Shown here: positions 42,613 to 50,726 of the stretch, piece by piece
How positions within the stretch are numbered: position 1 is the stretch's first letter
Layout: the number at the start of each line of letters is the position of its first letter
Assembly (NCBI GenBank): GCA_947166565.1
Contig: CAMVEL010000009.1
Span: forward strand, 1 to 64,000
Length of the DNA stretch: 64,000 nt
Source of the DNA: an uncultured Erysipelotrichaceae bacterium
Lineage (GTDB): Bacteria; Bacillota_I; Bacilli_A; RFN20; CAG-826
Reading direction: 5' to 3'
Notes under the pieces: model-generated
The model's database searches: none
Told to the model about the DNA's origin: nothing
What the model saw: only the letters and a program-made list of their open reading frames with translations
Translations under genes and position numbers: made by a program

Positions 42613-42643
42613 GGGCTCTAGAGGCGAATCTAGGGCCCTTTTC
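42613..42643 (+). terminator. thrS terminator
   Basis: GGGCTCTAGA and TCTAGGGCCC form a 10-bp stem with one G-U pair, followed by a TTTTCC tail, 16 bases after the thrS stop. Confidence 0.8.
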
Positions 42644-42716
42644 CTTTATCAAAAAATATAGAACAAAATATATAAGAGACCTTTTTATTTACTCCAAAAC
42701 GATATAGAATTATCTT

Positions 42717-43673
42717 ATGAGCAAACCTAATCCTCCTTATAAGTGTCCAATCGCACTAAATCACCATATCCTTAACCTAGCCGCGGACATCGCCTATAAA
42801 GCCGGCGTCCTCGAATCCAATGGTTTCTTCCCCGAACCAACCGATAGGATAATCGGGGTCAAAAGCATCGTCGAGCTTTCGGGAGGCCACCTTACCCCAA
42901 GCCAATTCAAAGGTCTTGCGAATGGGGAAAGCCTTCCCTCCAATCGCATCGCGAACGCCTTTGCCTCAATCTACACGAAACTTCCTAGGCTCAACCCCTT
43001 CGAACGTTCCTTCATCGAGCTCTATGAGAATTCCTATTTTATCGATGGGGTCCCTTCGAGAATGGGAAGGAAGGCCGCGGATTTCCCCTTTGCCTTGCCC
43101 TTAACCCCAAAGATCGAGCCGATGATGAACCATCTTTTCCTTTTCCTTAAGGGGAACGAAGGCAAAACCCATCCCTTGCTTCTTTCGGGGATGGCCTTCA
43201 TCGAGATTCTTTCCATCGCCCCTTATTCAAACGGGAACCTTCCTTTGGCCCTTCTTCTAGCGAAAGCCATCCTTATTAGGTATAGCAAATCGCTTCTATA
43301 CATTCCTTTGGAGGAAGAGATATTAAAAAGGATGGACGCCTTGTTCGCCTCGATTGAAGCCTCGGTGGAAAAAGGCGAATTATCGCCATTCCTCTCCTTC
43401 TATCTTTCGACTATGTCGATCGCGATTAAGCGTCTTCTTTCTAGAAGGGAAAAGAAAAACAAGGAAACGAGCATTCAGGTAAGACGCTTAATGGAAGTCA
43501 TGAAAGAAGGTAGATTCTATGGGGCGAACGAATTATGCGAGCTCCTTAACCTTAAGTCGCGTCTAGGTTTGATGAAGAATTACATCAACCCCGCCTTATC
43601 CGCAGGACTCATCAAACGTAGCGACCCAACCTCCCCAACCTCCCGTAACCAAAGATATGGAAAGGTGAGCTAA
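42717..43673 (+). CDS. Fic-like protein with degenerate active site and C-terminal winged helix
   Basis: A 318-residue protein. The central helical region and the string IAPYSNGNLPLALLLAKAIL occupy the position of the Fic motif HPFxxGNGRxxR, but the catalytic His and the Arg are missing. The C-terminus (EGRFYGANELCELLNLKS...RSDPTSPTSRNQRYGKVS) looks like the DNA-binding winged helix found behind many Fic domains. It would therefore not AMPylate, and a transcription-factor role is plausible. The family assignment is by pattern only. Confidence 0.6.
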   Translation: MSKPNPPYKCPIALNHHILNLAADIAYKAGVLESNGFFPEPTDRIIGVKSIVELSGGHLTPSQFKGLANGESLPSNRIANAFASIYTKLPRLNPFERSFIELYENSYFIDGVPSRMGRKAADFPFALPLTPKIEPMMNHLFLFLKGNEGKTHPLLLSGMAFIEILSIAPYSNGNLPLALLLAKAILIRYSKSLLYIPLEEEILKRMDALFASIEASVEKGELSPFLSFYLSTMSIAIKRLLSRREKKNKETSIQVRRLMEVMKEGRFYGANELCELLNLKSRLGLMKNYINPALSAGLIKRSDPTSPTSRNQRYGKVS

Positions 43674-43674
43674 G

Positions 43675-44100
43675 ATGGGACTGCTTCTGCCGATTCTTTT
43701 CGCCGCCGCTAGTTTAGCTAGCTTCCTTCTTTTCAAGTTTTTGAAAAACATCAAGGAATGGCTTAAGTATGTATTTTTTGGTTTGACCATCGGCTTTTTG
43801 ATTGCCTCGATGACCTTCGCCTATCTTTTCGTCATCGATACCTTCCCCCTCGATAACGTCGTTAGGGGTTGCTTCGCGGCGACTTTCCTCTATGGCTTTG
43901 CTATCTCCGTTCTTTTCTTCATCTTGACCATCAAGAAGGAAAACAAAATCTATGGCATCGTCTTCACGGGGACGACCCTTCTTTTCGGGGTCCTTTTCCT
44001 CGTATTCGGCTTTATCTTCGGTAGGGAAAGTCTCCATAACGAGGAGGAGATCATCAAAAGCTCCGCCTCCGCGATCGCCTTGCTCTTCAATTTGGGATAA
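43675..44100 (+). CDS. Small integral membrane protein, 141 aa
   Basis: Four hydrophobic helices at about 3-20, 32-52, 60-80 and 92-115 are visible, with a short charged C-terminus. I recognise no family. It starts one base after the Fic-like gene and its stop overlaps the Nudix start (TAATG), so the three form an operon. Confidence 0.7.
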   Translation: MGLLLPILFAAASLASFLLFKFLKNIKEWLKYVFFGLTIGFLIASMTFAYLFVIDTFPLDNVVRGCFAATFLYGFAISVLFFILTIKKENKIYGIVFTGTTLLFGVLFLVFGFIFGRESLHNEEEIIKSSASAIALLFNLG

Positions 44101-44597
44101 TGGATAAGAATTACGTTAAGGACATTAGGAAAGACCTTGGGAGTAGGAAGATCATTTTGAATGCGGCCGGAGGGGTCATCGCCAAAGACGGCAAAGTCCT
44201 TCTCCAAAGGCGCAGTGACAACCGAAAATGGGGTTTGATCGGCGGACTCCTTGAACTTGATGAAACCTATCTTGAAGCGGCCCTTCGCGAAGTCAAAGAA
44301 GAGACCGGCTTAACCGTTAAACCTCTCTATTTCTTAGGGATTTACCATAATCATAATATGGTCTGGGCCAACGGGGACAAAGCCCATACGATCGGGGCTT
44401 ATTACGTCTTCGAGATAATCGAAGGCGAATTAAGGATCGATGAGGAATCCCTTGAGCTGCGTTATTTTGGTAAAGACGAGATTCCCAATTTGTTCGCGGA
44501 GGATCACCGTGAGGCGTTGAAGGCCTATTTTTCGGGGATAAAATACGACATTCCAGTAGAAAATAAGGCTAAATTACCTCTTTTCATAGAAATATGA
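44100..44597 (+). CDS. Nudix hydrolase, 165 aa
   Basis: The Nudix box is complete: GLLELDETYLEAALREVKEETGL. Beta-strand segments before and after it fit a small Nudix fold, and the N-terminal IILNAAGGVIAKDGKVLLQRR is typical. The substrate cannot be predicted. It is the last gene of the Fic-like/membrane/Nudix operon, with its ATG overlapping the previous stop. Confidence 0.9.
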   Translation: MDKNYVKDIRKDLGSRKIILNAAGGVIAKDGKVLLQRRSDNRKWGLIGGLLELDETYLEAALREVKEETGLTVKPLYFLGIYHNHNMVWANGDKAHTIGAYYVFEIIEGELRIDEESLELRYFGKDEIPNLFAEDHREALKAYFSGIKYDIPVENKAKLPLFIEI

Positions 44598-44599
44598 AA

Positions 44600-44794
44600 A
44601 ATAATGCTTGATTTAGCCATATATTCGCGTATTATTTGCCTTGTCGATAGACAAGTAGAAAGCAATCGCTTCGGACGATTCGCCAGATTCCCCTAGGGAG
44701 TTGGCAAAAAGCTAAATGGAGAGACAACCGTTTTAGTGGGCCGGAAGCGAATGCTGTCCGGATTTTTTATCGATAGACCTAGGAGGAATACACA
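44600..44794 (+). promoter_or_regulatory. infC-rpmI-rplT leader with attenuator (L20-leader type)
   Basis: A structured leader of about 195 bases precedes infC. Its last hairpin, CCGGAAGC-GAAT-GCTGTCCGG with TTTTTT (44740-44768), is an intrinsic terminator directly before AGGAGG. This arrangement is that of the Firmicute L20 leader, in which ribosomal protein L20 promotes termination. The L20-binding fold was not verified base by base. Confidence 0.7.
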
Positions 44795-45364
44795 ATCGCT
44801 TACGCAAACAAATTTGACCGCCGCCGTCCAAATAAGGCAGTCGACCCCATCAATGAAAACGTTCGCTACCCGGAAGTCATCCTCATCGGACCAGATGGCC
44901 AAAACCTCGGCCGCATGAGCTCCCGTCAGGCTAACGACATCGCAAAAAGTTACGAACTCGACCTCTTCTGCGTCGCTCCAGGCGCCAATCCCCCGGTTTG
45001 CAAGATCATCAACTATGGGAAATATCGCTATGAGCAGCAGAAAGCCGAAAGGCAACAACGCAAGAATTCCAAAGCCAACCAAGCCCAGCTTAAGGAAGTC
45101 CAACTCCATATCTCGATCGGGGAACATGACCTCCAAACCAAGGCCAAGCACGCGAGGGAATTCCTCTCAGATGGGGATAGGGTCAATATCCGCGTCGTCC
45201 TCAAAGGTAGGGAAATGGCGCATAAAGACCTAGGTGAAGCCCTCTTCGACCGTTTCGTGGAAACTCTCAAATCCGAGGATATCAATCCGACGTTGGAGAA
45301 GCCCGCGAGCTGGGAAGGAAAATGCTATTCCTCCATCGTCACATCGAAAGCAAAGAAGCAATAA
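44795..45364 (+). CDS. infC: Translation initiation factor IF-3
   Basis: The ORF track starts at an internal ATG (44915) and misses the N-terminal domain. In the same frame, AGGAGG, 8 bases and ATC at 44795 give an N-terminus (AYANKFDRRRPNKAVDPIN) that matches IF-3. infC normally starts at AUU, a codon used for IF-3 autocontrol; AUC belongs to the same discriminated class. The 189-residue product contains RMSSRQANDIAKSYELDLF and the C-terminal domain ending in SIVTSKAKK. It is first in the infC-rpmI-rplT operon. Confidence 0.88.
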   Translation: MAYANKFDRRRPNKAVDPINENVRYPEVILIGPDGQNLGRMSSRQANDIAKSYELDLFCVAPGANPPVCKIINYGKYRYEQQKAERQQRKNSKANQAQLKEVQLHISIGEHDLQTKAKHAREFLSDGDRVNIRVVLKGREMAHKDLGEALFDRFVETLKSEDINPTLEKPASWEGKCYSSIVTSKAKKQ

Positions 45365-45379
45365 GGAAGGAGAAAACTT

Positions 45380-45574
45380 ATGCCAAAGATGAAATCCAAC
45401 CGCTCGCTAATGAAGCGAGTCAAAGTCACAGGCAACGGCAAACTCAAATATGTCCATGCCTACAAAGGGCACCACGCCCCTTACAAAACCGCCAAGCAGA
45501 GCCGTCAGCTCCGCCGCGCCGGTATCATTGACAAGACCGACTACAAGAGAATTCGGTTCATGATTGTCAAATAA
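45380..45574 (+). CDS. rpmI: 50S ribosomal protein L35
   Basis: A 64-residue basic protein beginning MPKMKSNRSLMKRVKVTGNG, with HHAPYKTAKQSRQLRRAGII, the normal L35 pattern and length. It lies 15 bases after infC with AAGGAAGGAG upstream. Confidence 0.97.
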   Translation: MPKMKSNRSLMKRVKVTGNGKLKYVHAYKGHHAPYKTAKQSRQLRRAGIIDKTDYKRIRFMIVK

Positions 45575-45593
45575 GGAAAGGAGATAATTAACA

Positions 45594-45953
45594 ATGTCAA
45601 GAGTCAAAGGTGGCACCGTCACACGCGCAAGGCGCAAAAAGATCTTGAAGATGGCCGAGGGTTACTTCGGTTCCAAGCATCTCCTCTTCAAAACCGCGAA
45701 GGAACAGGTCCTTCACTCCCTCCGTTACGCCTATGTTTCCAGAAGGCTCGTCAAGAGGGATTACCGCAAGCTCTGGATCAGACGTATCAACGCCGCTTGC
45801 AGGGTCAACGATATCTCTTACTCGGTCTTCATGAACGGCCTCAAGAAGAGCAACATCGCCATCAACCGCAAGATGCTCTCCGAGATCGCGATCACCGATC
45901 CAAAGGCCTTCTCTTCCTTGGTCGAAACCGCTAAAGGCGCGCTTGCTAAGTAA
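45594..45953 (+). CDS. rplT: 50S ribosomal protein L20
   Basis: A 119-residue protein starting [20 protein letters not shown] with the conserved [24 protein letters not shown]. Length is normal. It is the probable regulator of the operon through the leader. The intrinsic terminator that should follow has been split by an IS insertion. Confidence 0.98.
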   Translation: MSRVKGGTVTRARRKKILKMAEGYFGSKHLLFKTAKEQVLHSLRYAYVSRRLVKRDYRKLWIRRINAACRVNDISYSVFMNGLKKSNIAINRKMLSEIAITDPKAFSSLVETAKGALAK

Positions 45954-45965
45954 AGAAAAAAGAAA

Positions 45966-45980
45966 AACAAAAAAGTAGGA
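45966..45980. terminator. Left arm of the rplT terminator, split by the IS
   Basis: AACAAAAAAGTAGGA is perfectly complementary to TCCTACTTTTTTGTT at 47514-47528. Removing the IS and one TTG rejoins them as a 15-bp stem with the loop TTGAT, and thus a bidirectional terminator between rplT and the patB-like gene. Confidence 0.8.
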
Positions 45981-46040
45981 TTGTGAAATGTACCCAAAAG
46001 TCTGGACTGGAATCAGTCTAAGGCTGGAGGGTATTTTTTC

Positions 46041-47471
46041 ATGAAATGGACGTTTGAGCAGAAGTTGGCTTGGGCCAAGTCGTACATGGCCGGAGAGTTC
46101 GTTCCCATCCCCGAGGGTTTCTCCGGATCGATGAAAAGATGGCGCGACAGAGTCAGAAGGTGGGCGCACGTGCTTTCGAAATACGGGGAGCGCGGGCTGA
46201 ATCCATCTCGGCAAACCAGATCCTTTCCGGCCGAATTCAAGCTCGCGGCGGTGTTGCGCGTGTTGTCGGGTGAATCCGCCTTCTCCGTTGCGTATTCGAT
46301 CGGGATGTCCTGCAACGCTGGCGTATTGTCCTGGGTCAAAGCCTATCGAGAAAAGGGCGTCGATGGTTTAGAATCTAGGCCGAAAGGCAGGAAGAAGCAT
46401 GCCGAAGAAGAAGCCCAGATCCCCGGAGTCCCTCGAGTTGGAGAGGCTCAGGCGGGAGAACTACATGCTGACCCTCGAGAACGCCTACTTAAAAAACTTG
46501 AGGGCCTTGGCGGAGTCGGAGGAGCGAAGCCAAGGCGGAAGTACGAAGCCATCCTCCAGACCAAAAAGGAATTCAAAGAAGCCAGGCTGAGCGACCTGAT
46601 CGCCGTCGCCGGGCTCCCCAGATCCACCTACTTCTACGAGGCCGGAAGGCGCGATTTCGACGCGAAGAACGCGGATCTGATCGAGAAGATCAGGAGGATA
46701 TTCGACGCATCTAGGGGCCGTTACGGCGTCCGCAGGGTGGCCGCGGAGCTGCGTTCCCTCGGGATCGCCGCGAACCATAAGAAGGTCCAGCGCCTCATGG
46801 CGAAGCTCGGGCTCTCGGCGAGGAGGAAAACCGTCCATTACAATTCCTACCGGGGAAGCGTCGGGAAGGTGGCGGACGACCTGATCATCATGGAGTACGT
46901 CCGGAAAGACGGGCAGGTCCATCACAAGTCCGACTTCTCGTGCACGGGGCCGAACCAGAAATGGACGACGGACGTCAGCCAATTCTCCTTCCCTTGGGGG
47001 AAATGCTTTCTGAGCCCCATCAAGGACATGTACGACGGGAGGATCGTCGCCTATGACCTGAGCCTCCGCGCGGACATGTCCCAGGCGAAGAGGATGCTCG
47101 AGAAGGCGTTCTCCCTCGGATACGACCTGAGCGGGCTCATATTCCATTCCGACCAGGGCTGGCAATATCAGCAGAGCTGGTATGTGGAGCAACTGAAAGA
47201 GAGGGGGATACTCCAATCGATGTCGAGGAAGGGAAACTGCCTGGACAACTGCATCATGGAGTCGTTCTTCGGGACGATGAAGAACGAGATGTTCTACGGC
47301 CACGAATCGGAATACGGGAGCTTCGAATCGTTCCGAAAGGCCGTCGACGAATACATAGTCTGGTACAACGGGACGAGGATTAGGTACCAAAAGGGGACGA
47401 AAAAATGGATGTCACCTCAGGCTTGCTTCGAGGCAAGTTCCGGTGGACATCCATTAAGCGCGTCGTTATGA
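46041..47471 (+). CDS. IS3-family transposase (continuous orfA-orfB frame)
   Basis: The N-terminal ~115 residues are an OrfA-type double helix-turn-helix (MKWTFEQKLAWAKSYMAGEF ... GLESRPKGRKKH). From about residue 160 the OrfB integrase core is read: WTTDVSQFSF (D), HSDQGWQYQ (D) and GNCLDNCIMESFFGTMKNE (E). Between them, the leucine-zipper segment ERLRRENYMLTLENAYLKN is in the +1 frame (ATG 46399), so the continuous frame translates it as unrelated sequence. Deleting one C near 46398 would restore OrfA. The product as it stands may be impaired. Confidence 0.85.
   Translation: MKWTFEQKLAWAKSYMAGEFVPIPEGFSGSMKRWRDRVRRWAHVLSKYGERGLNPSRQTRSFPAEFKLAAVLRVLSGESAFSVAYSIGMSCNAGVLSWVKAYREKGVDGLESRPKGRKKHAEEEAQIPGVPRVGEAQAGELHADPRERLLKKLEGLGGVGGAKPRRKYEAILQTKKEFKEARLSDLIAVAGLPRSTYFYEAGRRDFDAKNADLIEKIRRIFDASRGRYGVRRVAAELRSLGIAANHKKVQRLMAKLGLSARRKTVHYNSYRGSVGKVADDLIIMEYVRKDGQVHHKSDFSCTGPNQKWTTDVSQFSFPWGKCFLSPIKDMYDGRIVAYDLSLRADMSQAKRMLEKAFSLGYDLSGLIFHSDQGWQYQQSWYVEQLKERGILQSMSRKGNCLDNCIMESFFGTMKNEMFYGHESEYGSFESFRKAVDEYIVWYNGTRIRYQKGTKKWMSPQACFEASSGGHPLSASL
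46491..46497 (+). promoter_or_regulatory. Programmed -1 frameshift heptamer
   Basis: A AAA AAC occurs in the frame of the leucine-zipper ORF (TTA AAA AAC). A -1 slip here moves exactly into the orfB frame, giving the fused OrfAB transposase used by IS3 elements. Confidence 0.7.
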
Positions 47472-47513
47472 TGGTTTCAATTCGGTCCAGCAAATTGGGT
47501 ACACATCATTGAT

Positions 47514-47528
47514 TCCTACTTTTTTGTT
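47514..47528. terminator. Right arm of the rplT terminator, split by the IS
   Basis: TCCTACTTTTTTGTT is the exact complement of the arm at 45966-45980. It now overlaps the stop codon of the convergent patB-like gene. Confidence 0.8.
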
Positions 47529-48672
47529 ATTTGAGAGCTTTTTTGATTCTTCCTAAGGCTTCTATTAGGAGGCTTCTAGGAAGAGCGATGTTCATTCGGA
47601 AATAGCCTTTCCCTGATTTCCCGTATTTGCTTCCAGGCACCAAGAGTAGGCCTGCTTCCTTTAGTTTTTCGTTAAGTGCTTCTTCCTCTAAATTAAAGTT
47701 AGAAGCGTCTATCCAAAGAAGATAGGTGAAATCCGAATCGATGACCTTGAAGCCAAGGCTCTCAAGTTCTTTAACCGCGAGCAGCCTATTTTGATAAACG
47801 CATTTATTTAATTCGTCCAAATAGGAATCCCCGTTTTTATAGGCTTCCTCCAAGGCGACGAGGGAGAAGGAATTAGGCTCTCCGCAATCATCATACCCGA
47901 GTTGGTTTTCCATTCTTTCCTTCAAAATGGGGTTATCCGCATAGGCAAACGCGGCTTGAAGGCCCGCGGTATTGAAGGCTTTGCTTATCGAAGAAGCCAT
48001 GATGACCACTTCTTTGCTTTCTTCTAAACATAATGAAGGGAGGTATTTCTTGCCTGGCGTTGAGATAAGCCCATGGATCTCATCGGAAAGGATGAGGACA
48101 TCATATTCTTTTGCAAGGCGGAAGAGTTTGGTTAATTCCTCTTTGTCAAAGCATTTACCGACCGGATTATGGGGGGAGCAGAGGATAAAGCCCTTGTTCT
48201 CCTTCTTCTTGAATTCCTTTTCGAGGTTAGCAAAATCCAAATAAAAGGACCCGTTTTCAAAAAGAAGGGGGACATCTACGACTTTTCGGTTGCAATGAGT
48301 GATGCAAGAGGAAAAGCAATCATAGATTGGGGAGCAGAGTATTATGCCATCGCCCTCTAAAGTAAACGCGCGGATAAAGGCGGTGACGGAAGCTAAAACC
48401 CCAGAGGCGAAGATCAGGTTTTGGGGGTCCATCTTTAGTCCGAATCTTCTTTCATAGAAATCGGTTAAGGCTTTTTTCCAATTATCGTTATCCTTAACAT
48501 AGCCAAACAAAGGATGCTCAAGACGTTTTTTTATGGCCTCGATAACGCAATCAGCGGTCACGAAATCTGTATCCGCGACGGTAAGAGGGATTTGGTCTTC
48601 CTTAACCCCATATCCATATTTCGCGGAGTCGGAATGATGACGGTCATAGACTTTATCAAAACTCATCATCAA
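47527..48672 (-). CDS. patB: PatB/MalY-type PLP-dependent C-S lyase
   Basis: A class I aminotransferase-fold enzyme of about 380 residues. DRHHSDSAKYGYG and IPLTVADTDFVTADCVIEAI at the start are typical of MalY/PatB. ILSDEIHGLI and the PLP lysine region SSISKAFNTAGLQ are intact. The family cleaves cystathionine or cysteine conjugates. Three ATG codons stand in a row after AAGGGG, so the exact start is 48672, 48669 or 48666. Its start overlaps the end of the DUF3737 gene. Confidence 0.9.
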   Translation of the reverse strand: MMMSFDKVYDRHHSDSAKYGYGVKEDQIPLTVADTDFVTADCVIEAIKKRLEHPLFGYVKDNDNWKKALTDFYERRFGLKMDPQNLIFASGVLASVTAFIRAFTLEGDGIILCSPIYDCFSSCITHCNRKVVDVPLLFENGSFYLDFANLEKEFKKKENKGFILCSPHNPVGKCFDKEELTKLFRLAKEYDVLILSDEIHGLISTPGKKYLPSLCLEESKEVVIMASSISKAFNTAGLQAAFAYADNPILKERMENQLGYDDCGEPNSFSLVALEEAYKNGDSYLDELNKCVYQNRLLAVKELESLGFKVIDSDFTYLLWIDASNFNLEEEALNEKLKEAGLLLVPGSKYGKSGKGYFRMNIALPRSLLIEALGRIKKALK

Positions 48673-49534
48673 ACCCCTTGTTTAGGTCATACGTGTATTT
48701 GAATTCGCCTTTTTGCTCATCACGTTTATCATCGTTGATGATAAGCTCTTTGATGCCTTTGCAAATGAGGGTTAGGTTAGAAGGGTTCTTCACCGAATCG
48801 ATGACATCGAGGACCTTAGCTTTCCCCGAAGTATATTCGAATGAAAGGGTGGTCCCTTCAAGATAGCAATCATCGAGTACCACGTTATCCATATAGCAGA
48901 ATCCTTGATTGGAGACGACTTTGCATCTTCTTAAGGTCACGTTTTTGGCGTTCCAACCAAAATATTCCCCGATTATCGTCGAATCCTCTATCAAAACATT
49001 TTGGGAATTCCAGAAGGCATCCTTGCTATTTAGCAAACATCCTTTGACATGGATATCCTTTCCTCCATCAAGAAGATAATTGCCGTCTAGCCTAACGTTT
49101 TCTAACGTTATTCCAACGGAATCCTTCAAAAGGTAATCGCCTTTGAAGGTCGAATCCTTGATGAAGGCGTTACGGCAACTCCATAAGGTTTCCTGGGCAT
49201 CGAGGAATTCGCCGCGGACGATCTTGATATCGTGACATCTGCGGAAATACTTGACGGCTTTGAATTCGCAATCGACGAATTCCGAATTATGGGTATACCA
49301 AATACCGCTTCTCGCGGTTTCGAGGAATACGCATTCCTTAACGATGTGATTCTCTCCGTACCATAACGGGTATTTCCATTGGAAGGTGCATTTGTTGACG
49401 TTAAGGTCCCTCCCTTCCTTCAAAGGGGATTCGCCATCATGGAAAAGACAGTTTTCAATGTCGCAGGAAGAGAGGAAAAACAAAGCGCGCTCACCTTCGA
49501 AGTTCCCGTTTTTATAACATTCTCTCTTATTCAT
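48656..49534 (-). CDS. DUF3737 family protein (right-handed beta-helix)
   Basis: A 292-residue protein of repeated short strands with aromatic and charged turns (FEGERALFFLSSCDIENCLF, ECVFLETARSGIWYTHNSEF, CEFKAVKYFRRCHDI). It matches the DUF3737 pattern, which is widespread in gut Firmicutes without known function. The ATG at 49534 overlaps the thiI stop by eight bases, preferred over the upstream start of the track. No signal peptide is present. Confidence 0.82.
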   Translation of the reverse strand: MNKRECYKNGNFEGERALFFLSSCDIENCLFHDGESPLKEGRDLNVNKCTFQWKYPLWYGENHIVKECVFLETARSGIWYTHNSEFVDCEFKAVKYFRRCHDIKIVRGEFLDAQETLWSCRNAFIKDSTFKGDYLLKDSVGITLENVRLDGNYLLDGGKDIHVKGCLLNSKDAFWNSQNVLIEDSTIIGEYFGWNAKNVTLRRCKVVSNQGFCYMDNVVLDDCYLEGTTLSFEYTSGKAKVLDVIDSVKNPSNLTLICKGIKELIINDDKRDEQKGEFKYTYDLNKGFDDEF

Positions 49535-50726
49535 CTTGGTTTCGTCCATCCTTGATGATGGCTCCATTTCTTATATAGATGCTATAGGAATTCGCGACCG
49601 CTTCCTCGATTAGGGTTTCGTAATCGAATTTGCTTTCATAGAAACGGGCTTCTTCCAAGGAAGGTTTGGTCTTTGGGTTCTTGGGTTTGAATATCGTGCA
49701 GCAATCCTCATATGGACGGATGCTGATCTCATAGGTCCCAAGTCTTTTCGCTTCGTTGATAATCGCGATTTTATCGCTTGTTGCTAGAGGCCTAAGGATT
49801 GGGACGTTCGTGACCTCGTTGATAACTCCAAGGGATTCGAGGGTTTGACTGGCGACTTGTCCAATCGATTCGCCTGTAGCTATGCCTAAGGCGTGGTTCT
49901 TCTCTTTGCATTTGGCGGCGATGCGCAGCATCATCCTGCGCATGATCGTGATGCAATAAGGCTCCGCGACATAACGGTAGATCGCTTCTTGGAGTTTGGT
50001 GAAGGGGATTACCTCAAGACGGATATCCTCTTGATAGGCGGAAAGGACCTCAAGGAGATCGATTAGCTTATCAAGGACGGCTTCGCTCGTATATGGAGGG
50101 GAGGCGAAATGGAGGCATTCGACCTTGATGCCCCTTCTAATGAGGGAATAGGCGGCGACCGGGGAATCGATTCCTCCAGAAAGCAAGGTAGTGACCTTGC
50201 CGTTCATCCCTAGGGGATACCCTCCTAAGCCGATTCTTTCATGGCAATATAGATAGGCCCCACTGGATTTGATATCGACTCTCATCAAGACATCGGGGTT
50301 ATGGACATCGACCTTGAAGCGTTTGACGTTCCTCAAGACTTCACCACCGAGTTTCGCGGATAGGTCCATCGAGGAAATCGGGAAGGTCTTATCGACGCGA
50401 TGGGCTTTGATTTTGAAGGTATGTCCTTCTTCTTTTTCCATGATCTCCACGACCGCGGAGGCGATCTTCTGATAATCCTTTTCTAAGATGTAGACCAAGG
50501 AAAGACGTTGGATGCCCGCGACCAACAAAAGGCGGTTCATCACGAGCTCAGGGTCCTCTTCATGGAGATTGACCAAGATGAAATCCCTTCTTTCATCGAT
50601 CTTCAAAGTTGGGTAATCCTTCAAGGCATGACGGATATTCCTCGCCAGGCAATTGATGAATTGCTTTTGGTTATTGCCTTTGGTGGAAAGCTCCCCAAAG
50701 TGAACATATATGGCATCGACTTTCAT
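49527..50726 (-). CDS. thiI: tRNA 4-thiouridine sulfurtransferase ThiI
   Basis: A 399-residue protein with ferredoxin-like and THUMP domains (1-165) and an adenylation domain with the PP-loop LLSGGIDSPVAAYSLIRRG. It lacks the C-terminal rhodanese domain of E. coli ThiI, the usual Gram-positive form. It inserts sulfur at U8 of tRNA using persulfide from the neighbouring cysteine desulfurase. Its start overlaps that gene by four bases. Confidence 0.95.
   Translation of the reverse strand: MKVDAIYVHFGELSTKGNNQKQFINCLARNIRHALKDYPTLKIDERRDFILVNLHEEDPELVMNRLLLVAGIQRLSLVYILEKDYQKIASAVVEIMEKEEGHTFKIKAHRVDKTFPISSMDLSAKLGGEVLRNVKRFKVDVHNPDVLMRVDIKSSGAYLYCHERIGLGGYPLGMNGKVTTLLSGGIDSPVAAYSLIRRGIKVECLHFASPPYTSEAVLDKLIDLLEVLSAYQEDIRLEVIPFTKLQEAIYRYVAEPYCITIMRRMMLRIAAKCKEKNHALGIATGESIGQVASQTLESLGVINEVTNVPILRPLATSDKIAIINEAKRLGTYEISIRPYEDCCTIFKPKNPKTKPSLEEARFYESKFDYETLIEEAVANSYSIYIRNGAIIKDGRNQDE

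Larger units (their letters stand above)
45984..47508 (+). mobile_element. IS3-family insertion sequence (IS150 group-like), 1525 bp
   Basis: The ends are imperfect inverted repeats: TGAAATGTACCCAAAAGTCTGG on the left and TGATGTGTACCCAATTTGCTGG as reverse complement of the right end. They begin with TG and end with CA. TTG is duplicated on both sides (45981-45983, 47509-47511), the 3-bp target duplication usual for IS3. The interior carries the transposase with a DDE catalytic domain. By eye its base composition is more GC-rich than the flanks. No second copy is in the window. Confidence 0.9.

Noticed and set aside
46485-47390. 301-aa minus-strand ORF inside the IS
   Set aside because: Antisense to the transposase integrase core; no start signals; typical GC-rich shadow.
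45984-47508. Composite transposon or prophage around the IS
   Set aside because: Only one IS copy with its own 3-bp target duplication is present; flanking genes are core genes in expected order.
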